A stretch of DNA of 64,000 nt from Chryseobacterium angstadtii (GTDB lineage Bacteria > Bacteroidota > Bacteroidia > Flavobacteriales > Weeksellaceae). This document shows, one piece after another, positions 36,361 to 45,062 of the stretch. The stretch's first letter is position 1, and each line of letters starts with the position of its first letter. The position numbers and the translations under genes were made by a program. The DNA is taken from assembly GCF_001045465.1 (NCBI RefSeq), contig NZ_LFND01000003.1, forward strand, positions 744,001 through 808,000. The letters run 5' to 3'. The notes beneath the pieces were generated by a model. It saw nothing but the letters and a program-made list of their open reading frames with translations. It ran no database searches and was not told where the DNA came from.

Positions 36361-36457
36361 AAACAAATATAAATGAAAAAATCTTTTTATCATGTATGGG
36401 AAACCATAATCTGAATATTTTTTTTATTTCTATTTTTATGTAGTTTCAAAATATAAA

Positions 36458-39400
36458 ATGATGATTAAGAATATACTTGGGTTAGATTTAGGAACCAATT
36501 CAATTGGCTGGGCTTTAATTAAACAAAATGCTGAAGAGAGGCAGGGAAGTATTCTGGGAATGGGAACCCGAGTATTGCCTATGTCACAGGATGTTTTAGG
36601 AGATTTTGGAAAGGGAAATTCTGTTTCGCAAACAGCTGCCAGAACTGGTTATAGAGGAATAAGAAGGCTGCGTGAACGGTTTTTACTAAGAAGAGAAAGA
36701 CTGCACCGGGTTTTGAATATTTTAGGTTTTCTGCCGTATTATTATGCTGCTCAAATAGATTTCGATAAAAGATTTGGGAAATTTAAAGCAGAAACAGAAC
36801 CTAAGCTGCCCTATAACAATGAAGGCTTTATTTTCAAGAATTCTTTTGAAGAAATGCTTTCGGACTTTAAAATATCTCAACCTGAGCTTTTATCAGGAAA
36901 CAAAAAAGTTCCTTATGACTGGACTATTTATTATTTAAGAAAAAAAGCAGTCTCTCAAAAAATAGAGAAAGAAGAGCTGGCATGGATTCTTTTGAATTTT
37001 AATCAGAAAAGAGGCTACTATCAGCTCAGAGGAGAAGATTTTGACGAAGAAAAAGATAAAACATTTGTGACGTTAAATGTTGATAAAGTGATTGATTCCG
37101 GGGAAAAAGTGAAAGGAAATATCCTTTTTGATATATATTTTACCAACGGATGGAAATATGAAAAACAAACAACAAAGCCGGAAGATTGGCTCGGGCGTTC
37201 GAAAGAATTTATTATCACCGAATCCCTATTAAAAAATGGTGAAGTAAGGCGGACTTTTAAAGCCGTTGATTCTGAAAAGGACTGGATTGCCATTAAGGCG
37301 AAAACAGAACAGGAGATTGAAACAGCCCACAAAACGGTAGGATCTTATATTTATGATGCCATTCTTCAGAATCCTAAACAAAAAATAAAGGGAAAACTTG
37401 TCCGAACAATTGAACGAAAGTTTTATAAAGAAGAGCTGAGAAAGATTCTTGAAAAACAGAAAGACTTTCATCTTGAACTGCAAAATGAAGACTTATACAG
37501 TGATTGTGTGAGAGAATTATACAGAAATAATGACACCCACCAGTTAAGTCTGGCTAAAAAGAGTTTTATACATCTTTTCTTAGAGGATATCATTTTTTAT
37601 CAAAGACCTTTAAAAAGTCAGAAATCTTCTGTTTCTAACTGTACTTTGGAATGTAGAAAATACAGAGATAAAAACGGAGCGGAAGGAATTCAATTCCTGA
37701 AAGTTATCCCTAAATCAAATCCATATTATCAGGAATTTCGCATCTGGCAATGGATGTCTAATCTGAAAATATACAGAAGAGATGATGATGTGAATATAAC
37801 TTCGGAGTGTTTAAAAACAGCAGAAGACTATGAAGATCTTTTTGTATTTCTAAATATCAGAAAAGAAGTTGACCAGAAAGCATGTTTAAGACATTTTAAA
37901 TTAAGTGAAAAAACACATCGCTGGAACTATGTGGAAGATAAAAAATATCCCTGCAATGAGACCGGAACAATGATTTCGGAAAGACTTAAGAAAGTAGGGG
38001 ATAGCCCGGATAATATCTTTACAAGAGAAATGGAGCAACAAATCTGGCATATAATCTATTCTGTGAATGATAAAACAGAATATGAAAAAGCCTTGAAATC
38101 CTTTGCAAAGAAAAATGAGCTCGATAATGATTCGTTCTTTGAAGCTTTCAGAAAATTTCCTCCGTTTGATAGTGAATATGGCTCCTTTTCTGAGAAAGCC
38201 ATTAAGAAACTATTACCATTGATGAGAATAGGGAAGCACTGGAACTGGGAAGCTGTTGATGAAAAAATAAAAAACAGGATTCAGAAAATAATTATCGGGG
38301 AATATGATGAAAATATTAAAGATAATATAAGAGAAAAGACTCTTTCTCTTCAGAAAGAAAGTGATTTTCAGGGCTTGCCTTTATGGTTAGCTCAATATGT
38401 AGTATATGGAAGGCATTCTGAAGCTTCAGTCGCAGGAAAATGGAATTCTGTGGATGATATTGAAGAGTATTTGAAAGAATTCAAACAGCATTCTCTTCGT
38501 AATCCGATTGTAGAACAGGTGATCATGGAGACTGTCCGGGTCGTGAAAGATATCTGGATAAAATATGGGAATGGAGCAGCAGATTTTTTTGATGAAATTC
38601 ATATTGAACTTGGCAGGGAAATGAAACTTCCTGCAAAGGAGCGAAATAAAATGACTCAAAAAATATCAGAAAACGAAAATACCAACCTTCGTATTAAAGC
38701 TTTACTGGCAGAAATGATGAATGATAGTGAAGTGCAGAATGTAAGGCCTTATTCCCCCATGCAGCAGGAGATTCTGAAGATATATGAAGATGGAGCCCTG
38801 AATTCTGAGATTTCTGTAGATGATGATATTCTTAAGATCAGTAAAACAGCTCAGCCTTCTCCATCCGATCTGAAAAAATATAAACTTTGGCTGGAACAAA
38901 AATACCGTTCACCTTATACAGGAGATATTATTCCTCTTAATAAACTTTTTACAACTGAATATGAAATTGAACATATTATTCCTCAAAGCCGATATTTTGA
39001 TGACAGTTTTAGCAATAAGGTGATTTGTGAATCTTTAGTTAACAGGCTAAAAGATAATTACATTGGTCTTGGATTTATTAAACAGTTTCATGGCTATAAA
39101 ATCTCTGATAAAACTAAAGTCTTTGAAGTAGAAGAATATGAAGACTTTGTGAAGAAAAATTATGCTAATAATCGGTCTAAAAGATCAAAACTCCTGCTGG
39201 AAGAAATCCCGGAAGAAATGATTGAACGTCAGCTTAATGATACCCGGTATATCAGTAAATATATTTCAGGTATCCTTTCTAATATTGTAAGGAAAAAGGA
39301 AAATGATGAGGGCGTAAATTCTAAGGATATCATTCCTGGGAATGGAAAAATTACATCACAACTTAAACAGGACTGGGGATTGAATGATGTCTGGAATGAT

Positions 39401-40699
39401 TTAATTCTTCCTCGTTTTGAACGAATGAACGAGCTTACAAAGTCTAGCTATTTTACGGTCTGGAATGAAAAGTATCAAAAGTTTTTGCCAACAGTACCCG
39501 TTGAATTTTCAAAGGGGTTTTCTAAAAAGAGAATCGATCATCGTCATCATGCATTAGATGCTTTGGTAATTGCCTGTGCAACGAAAGATCATGTTAATCT
39601 ACTTAATAATAAGTCTGCGAAATCAGAAATGAAACGGTATGATTTAAAAAGAAAGCTGATGAAGTTTGAAAAGAAAACCTATCAGCATTCGCAAACAGGA
39701 GAAAGAATTGTAAAAGATGTTCCTGTAGAATTTTTGAAACCGTGGAATGATTTTACTGTTGAAGCTAAAGAGAATCTTGAGAAAATTATTGTAAGTTTTA
39801 AACAGAATCTTCGTGTAATTAATAAAGCCACAAATCATTATGAAAAATGGATTGAAAAAGATAATGTTAAAGTAAAAGGCTTAGTGGAACAGCAAGGTTT
39901 AAATTGGGCAATCAGAAAACCATTGCATAAAGATACGGTTTCCGGAAAAGTAGATTTACCGGGAATCAAAGTTCCTAAAGGAAAAATACTAACTGCTACG
40001 AGGAAAAGTATTGATACTTCTTTTGATTTAAAAACAATAAATTCTATTACAGATACAGGAGTTCAGAAAATTTTAAAAAATTATCTTGAATACAAAGGCA
40101 ATAGTTCTGAAGAAGCCTTTTCGTCTGAAGGAATTGAAGATATGAATAATAATATCGAGAAATTTAATGAAGGGAAACTGCATCAGCCTATTACTAAAGT
40201 GAGGATTTTTGAATTAGGCAGCAAATTTCCTTTAGGCCAAATCGGAAATAAAAAACATAAATATGTAGAAACAGCAAAAGGCACTAATCTCTTTTTTGCC
40301 ATATATGAAGATGACAAAGGTAAAAGGACATACGAAACGATTCCTTTAAATGAGGTGATTGAAAGACAGAAACAGGGATTGGCGCCCGTTACATTAAAAA
40401 GTAAAAACGATTTTTATTTATGTCCTAATGATTTGGTATATGTTGCCGCGGAAGGTGAGTCTGTGAATAAGATTGATTTTAAGTATGCTTCTCAGGAGTT
40501 TATACATAATATTTATAAAGTGGTAAGCTTTTCTGGCAGCCAAATTTTCTTTGTAAAACAAAATATTGCTGTTTCCATTGTAAATAAAGCTGAATTTTCT
40601 ACTTTAAACAAGATGGAAAGAGCTGTTGATGGCAAAATGATTAAAGATTGCTGTATAAAGTTAAAAATTGACCGTATAGGAAATATAACTAAATCGTAA
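36458..40699 (+). CDS. cas9: Cas9 endonuclease, type II-C, long Bacteroidota form
   Basis: 1413 residues. RuvC-I has Asp10 (ILGLDLGTNSIGWAL). The arginine-rich bridge helix follows at about 66-95 (RGIRRLRERFLLRRERLHR). RuvC-II is IHIELGRE with Glu717. HNH is EYEIEHIIPQS with His839 and the downstream NKV/N Asn. RuvC-III is HRHHALDALVIA with His1031 and Asp1034. All nuclease residues are present, so both strands should be cut. The C-terminal about 350 residues form the PAM-interacting region, which I cannot read for PAM. MM at the start leaves 36458 or 36461 possible. cas1 follows after 2 nt. No csn2 or cas4 is present, so II-C. Confidence 0.95.
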   Translation: MMIKNILGLDLGTNSIGWALIKQNAEERQGSILGMGTRVLPMSQDVLGDFGKGNSVSQTAARTGYRGIRRLRERFLLRRERLHRVLNILGFLPYYYAAQIDFDKRFGKFKAETEPKLPYNNEGFIFKNSFEEMLSDFKISQPELLSGNKKVPYDWTIYYLRKKAVSQKIEKEELAWILLNFNQKRGYYQLRGEDFDEEKDKTFVTLNVDKVIDSGEKVKGNILFDIYFTNGWKYEKQTTKPEDWLGRSKEFIITESLLKNGEVRRTFKAVDSEKDWIAIKAKTEQEIETAHKTVGSYIYDAILQNPKQKIKGKLVRTIERKFYKEELRKILEKQKDFHLELQNEDLYSDCVRELYRNNDTHQLSLAKKSFIHLFLEDIIFYQRPLKSQKSSVSNCTLECRKYRDKNGAEGIQFLKVIPKSNPYYQEFRIWQWMSNLKIYRRDDDVNITSECLKTAEDYEDLFVFLNIRKEVDQKACLRHFKLSEKTHRWNYVEDKKYPCNETGTMISERLKKVGDSPDNIFTREMEQQIWHIIYSVNDKTEYEKALKSFAKKNELDNDSFFEAFRKFPPFDSEYGSFSEKAIKKLLPLMRIGKHWNWEAVDEKIKNRIQKIIIGEYDENIKDNIREKTLSLQKESDFQGLPLWLAQYVVYGRHSEASVAGKWNSVDDIEEYLKEFKQHSLRNPIVEQVIMETVRVVKDIWIKYGNGAADFFDEIHIELGREMKLPAKERNKMTQKISENENTNLRIKALLAEMMNDSEVQNVRPYSPMQQEILKIYEDGALNSEISVDDDILKISKTAQPSPSDLKKYKLWLEQKYRSPYTGDIIPLNKLFTTEYEIEHIIPQSRYFDDSFSNKVICESLVNRLKDNYIGLGFIKQFHGYKISDKTKVFEVEEYEDFVKKNYANNRSKRSKLLLEEIPEEMIERQLNDTRYISKYISGILSNIVRKKENDEGVNSKDIIPGNGKITSQLKQDWGLNDVWNDLILPRFERMNELTKSSYFTVWNEKYQKFLPTVPVEFSKGFSKKRIDHRHHALDALVIACATKDHVNLLNNKSAKSEMKRYDLKRKLMKFEKKTYQHSQTGERIVKDVPVEFLKPWNDFTVEAKENLEKIIVSFKQNLRVINKATNHYEKWIEKDNVKVKGLVEQQGLNWAIRKPLHKDTVSGKVDLPGIKVPKGKILTATRKSIDTSFDLKTINSITDTGVQKILKNYLEYKGNSSEEAFSSEGIEDMNNNIEKFNEGKLHQPITKVRIFELGSKFPLGQIGNKKHKYVETAKGTNLFFAIYEDDKGKRTYETIPLNEVIERQKQGLAPVTLKSKNDFYLCPNDLVYVAAEGESVNKIDFKYASQEFIHNIYKVVSFSGSQIFFVKQNIAVSIVNKAEFSTLNKMERAVDGKMIKDCCIKLKIDRIGNITKS

Positions 40700-40701
40700 T
40701 C

Positions 40702-41930
<1,229 letters not shown>

Positions 41931-41954
41931 TTTTAAAATTCTAATTAAGCAATA

Positions 41955-41982
41955 AACCCATTGAATTTCAATGGGTTAAATT
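41955..41982. terminator. Bidirectional hairpin between cas2 and the CRISPR array
   Basis: AACCCATTGAA and TTCAATGGGTT form a perfect 11-bp inverted repeat around one T (41955-41977). A/T-rich flanks follow on both strands, so it can end the cas operon on the plus strand and the crRNA precursor on the minus strand. Confidence 0.7.
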
Positions 41983-41987
41983 TTGAG

Positions 41988-42111
41988 GCTGTGACTAATC
42001 ACTAAGATAGTAAATTTTGAAAGCAATTCACAACTGCTCATATGCTGTTATCTGTCTCTTTAAAACTGTGACTAATCACTAAGATAATAAATTCATCCTT
42101 AAAGAAAATGT
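41988..42111 (-). CRISPR. Minimal CRISPR array: one spacer, one complete and one truncated repeat
   Basis: Read on the minus strand, the complete repeat (42034-41988, 47 nt) begins GTTGTGAATTGCTTTC and ends TAGTGATTAGTCACAGC. The other repeat (from about 42092 to 42065) keeps only the last 28 nt of the unit with few mismatches; its 5' half is replaced by unrelated sequence. Between them is a 30-nt spacer (42035-42064). Repeat 47 and spacer 30 fit Bacteroidota type II-C arrays. The order upstream-to-downstream on the minus strand is truncated repeat, spacer, complete repeat, so the mature crRNA would be this spacer joined to the tracr-pairing half. Confidence 0.8.
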
Positions 42112-42123
42112 TCTGACTGAAAT

Positions 42124-42810
<687 letters not shown>

Positions 42811-43024
42811 TTAACAATTTTCTATTGACATTAACAACCATCATCAGCAAGTCAGAATTGATTCGAAATTATAATTATTTTCTAAGCTGCTGTGAAAGTT
42901 TAATTCGCTTAAAGATAGTGAATTTGAAATCGGTTATTTTACCTCTATTATTAATTATTGAACAATAAAACGAGATATTTTTCATTTCTTGATGTATGTT
43001 AAGTTTATCATTAATAAGGTTTTC

Positions 43025-43032
43025 TAATTTTG
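43025..43032 (+). promoter_or_regulatory. Promoter -7 box for the YceI-like gene
   Basis: TAATTTTG matches TAnnTTTG, 50 nt before the ATG. Confidence 0.5.
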
Positions 43033-43081
43033 AAATTCTTAAATTTAAAGTTTTAAACAATTTTCTAAACAAATAAATAAT

Positions 43082-43759
43082 ATGAAAAAACTTAGTGTAA
43101 TTGCGTTAGTAGGAATAGGATTGCTTGCGGCATCATGTAGTAAAGAGAAATCGGCAGAGACTGCTGCTACAGCTACGGAACAGAAAGTAGCAGAAAGCAA
43201 AGGAGAAGTTTTAGCAGTTGATGTAGCTACTTCTGTAGTGAACTGGAAAGCTTTCCATAAAGGAGGAATGGCTCCTCGTTGGGGAACACTTAACGTAAAG
43301 TCAGGAGATCTGAGCATTGAAGGAGGTCAGCTGGCTGCCGGAAACTTCGTAATTGATATGAATTCAATTAAAGTAGATCCAGCTTCAGTAACAGAAAAAG
43401 ATAAAAAACCTGGAGATCTTGAAGCGCACTTAAAAAATCCTGATTTCTTTGATACAACAAAGAACCCAACTTCAGATTTCAAAATTACAAGTGTTACCGA
43501 TTTGAAAGAAGCACCTAAAGATGCAGTAGCCGGAGCTAATAAAACTGTGAGCGGAAACCTTACATTATCAGGAAAAACAATGAACGTAACGTTCCCTGCT
43601 AAAGTGGATGTAACAGATAATTCAGCGGCTGTTCAGGCTAAATTCACAGTAAACAGAGCAGATTGGGGACTTAAGTTTGGGACTTCAGAAGCAGATCCTG
43701 CAGAATGGATGATCAGCAAAGACATTGAAATTGCTGTTGATGTAAAAGCTAAAAAATAA
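43082..43759 (+). CDS. YceI-like lipocalin-fold lipoprotein
   Basis: 225 residues. A lipobox (LLAASCSKE, Cys19) predicts lipid anchoring. After an Ala/Thr/Glu linker, residues 50-225 form the YceI beta-barrel: VVNWKAFHKGG, NFVIDMNSIKVDP, LEAHLKNPDFFDT, NPTSDFKITS, VSGNLTLSGKTMNVTFPAKV, and FTVNRADWGLKFG. YceI proteins bind polyisoprenoids or similar lipids in the periplasm. It has its own promoter and a strong terminator. Confidence 0.92.
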   Translation: MKKLSVIALVGIGLLAASCSKEKSAETAATATEQKVAESKGEVLAVDVATSVVNWKAFHKGGMAPRWGTLNVKSGDLSIEGGQLAAGNFVIDMNSIKVDPASVTEKDKKPGDLEAHLKNPDFFDTTKNPTSDFKITSVTDLKEAPKDAVAGANKTVSGNLTLSGKTMNVTFPAKVDVTDNSAAVQAKFTVNRADWGLKFGTSEADPAEWMISKDIEIAVDVKAKK

Positions 43760-43780
43760 CTTGTTAGATACAATAGTGAG

Positions 43781-43811
43781 AGCTGCTTTCGTAAGAAGGC
43801 AGCTTTTTTTA
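43781..43811 (+). terminator. Rho-independent terminator of the YceI-like gene
   Basis: AGCTGCTTTC and GAAGGCAGCT pair over 10 bp around GTAA, then a run of T. Confidence 0.9.
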
Positions 43812-43860
43812 TTCGGTAAACTCAGGTTATATGAGTAAATTTTATGTTTGAGAAAAACTG

Positions 43861-43995
43861 AAGGTGGCTTCGAGAGCCTCAGCCACCTTTTGGTGGGTAG
43901 TTGTGATGTTTTTTTAATTAATAAAATTGAGAAGTAAAAAGATAACTTTTAAATCAAAAGGCGAATAGTAGGTGGCTGAGGCTCTCGAAGCCACC
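43861..43995. repeat. REP-like hairpin doublet, copy 1
   Basis: Two 25-nt units in inverted orientation: GGTGGCTTCGAGAGCCTCAG with its end AGCCACC (43863-43887), and its reverse complement (43971-43995). They are joined by an 83-nt A/T-rich linker. Each unit alone has GGTGGCT/AGCCACC arms. It lies 36 nt upstream of the GIY-YIG gene. Confidence 0.9.
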
Positions 43996-44031
43996 GCATC
44001 AAAAAACATCTTATATTTATAAAAACACAAT

Positions 44032-44337
44032 ATGAAAAACGAAATTAAAGGCTGGATGTATATTTTGCTGTGCTCTGATGGCAGTTATTATACAGGAAGC
44101 ACAAATGATCTCGAAAGAAGAATTGAGCAGCATCAAGCAGGAAATGGTTCGAATCATACGAAGAAACGATTACCCGTAAAACTTATTTATTTTGAAGAAT
44201 ATGATAGAATAGATCTGGCTTTCTACAGAGAAAAGCAGATTCAGGGGTGGAGCCGAAAGAAAAAGGAAGCTTTGATTAATGGTGAGCCAGAATTACTGCC
44301 CGAACTGGCGATTGCATGTAGAGATTTGAGGGATTAG
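44032..44337 (+). CDS. GIY-YIG single-domain nuclease
   Basis: 101 residues, all one GIY-YIG domain: MYILLCSDGSYYTGSTND (the GIY and YIG strands), LERRIEQHQAG with the conserved Arg, and FYREKQIQGWSRKKKEALI with the metal-binding Glu. Stand-alone domains of this type cut or process DNA structures; most have no known role. It has no fused partner. It is bracketed by two copies of a hairpin doublet (43861-43995 and 44463-44595), with a degenerate unit at 44368, which suggests a functional link like that between REP sequences and RAYT transposases. Confidence 0.92.
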   Translation: MKNEIKGWMYILLCSDGSYYTGSTNDLERRIEQHQAGNGSNHTKKRLPVKLIYFEEYDRIDLAFYREKQIQGWSRKKKEALINGEPELLPELAIACRDLRD

Positions 44338-44367
44338 TAATGGTGGATTTGAGAATGGAGAGCTGCA

Positions 44368-44392
44368 GGTGGCTGAGGTTTCCGAAGCTACA
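44368..44392 (-). repeat. Degenerate REP-like unit
   Basis: GGTGGCTGAGGTTTCCGAAG and CTACA match the inverted unit at 43971 with several changes. It stands alone, 30 nt after the GIY-YIG stop. Confidence 0.7.
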
Positions 44393-44462
44393 TTTTTTTG
44401 AATAATTTTGATGTGTTTTTGATTAATGAGTAGAAGTACTTATTAAATTGAACAAGAAATAG

Positions 44463-44595
44463 AAGGTGGCTTCGAGAGCCTCAGCCACCTTTTGTGGGTA
44501 GTTGTGATATTTTTTAACTAATAAAATTAGAAGTAAAAAGACATCTTTTTAAATCAAAAGGCAAATACAAGGTGGCTGAGGCTCTCGAAGCCACC
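44463..44595. repeat. REP-like hairpin doublet, copy 2
   Basis: The same doublet as copy 1: units 44465-44489 and 44571-44595 with a near-identical linker. The two copies are in the same orientation, 602 nt apart start to start, with the nuclease gene between. The second unit ends 11 nt before a -7 box at 44607. Confidence 0.9.
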
Positions 44596-44606
44596 TCCAA
44601 ATTCCT

Positions 44607-44614
44607 TACTTTTG
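44607..44614 (+). promoter_or_regulatory. Promoter -7 box for the DUF1294 gene
   Basis: TACTTTTG matches TAnnTTTG only 5 nt before the ATG at 44620, implying a leaderless or nearly leaderless transcript. The -33 region lies inside the REP-like unit. Confidence 0.5.
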
Positions 44615-44619
44615 CACAG

Positions 44620-44877
44620 ATGATATACATTTTGCTTATAATCAATCTCTTCACTTTCGTTGTTTTTGGGCTGGATAAAAGGTTGGCGGTTAAACACAAA
44701 AGGAGAGTTCCGGAAATCACGCTTTTAGGTCTTACTCTTACAGGAGGAAGTGTGGGAGCCGCTTTAGGGATGCTGATATTCAGACATAAAGTTTCAAAAG
44801 TATCTTTTTTATTAAAATGGGTGGCGATTATTTTAATTCAGGCGGCAGGTATTTATTTTTTTGAAAAATATAGGTGA
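44620..44877 (+). CDS. DUF1294 family membrane protein
   Basis: 85 residues from ATG 44620. A longer frame from GTG 44572 would translate the REP-like unit and is rejected. TM1 is YILLIINLFTFVVFG, then LDKRLAVKHKRRVPEITLL, the DUF1294 signature, followed by GGSVGAALGMLIFRHKVSK and a last TM (WVAIILIQAAGIYFF). Inner membrane; no assigned role. Confidence 0.85.
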   Translation: MIYILLIINLFTFVVFGLDKRLAVKHKRRVPEITLLGLTLTGGSVGAALGMLIFRHKVSKVSFLLKWVAIILIQAAGIYFFEKYR

Positions 44878-45036
44878 TATTAATCATTAAAGTCTAATGC
44901 ACTATTCTTAAACTTATCATTAATTGTAATTCTAAAATATTCAATTTTAAAGCTTTAACAGGGAAAAGTAGTGAAAGTGCTCATTATGAATTTGTTAATT
45001 AATTGATATTCTTGCTTATTATTCATTGAAAATCAC

Positions 45037-45044
45037 TATTTTTG
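45037..45044 (+). promoter_or_regulatory. Promoter -7 box for typA
   Basis: TATTTTTG matches TAnnTTTG, 18 nt before the ATG; TTG at 45012-45014 may be the -33 element. Confidence 0.55.
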
Positions 45045-45062
45045 CACCCGTAAAAATCATTC

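Noticed and set aside
42875-43072. Minus-strand frame of 65 codons before the YceI-like gene
   Set aside because: Low-complexity Lys/Ile/Asn content, overlaps the predicted YceI promoter, and has no recognisable family.
44572-44619. Upstream GTG start for the DUF1294 protein
   Set aside because: It would translate the REP-like unit and lies before the -7 box at 44607-44614.
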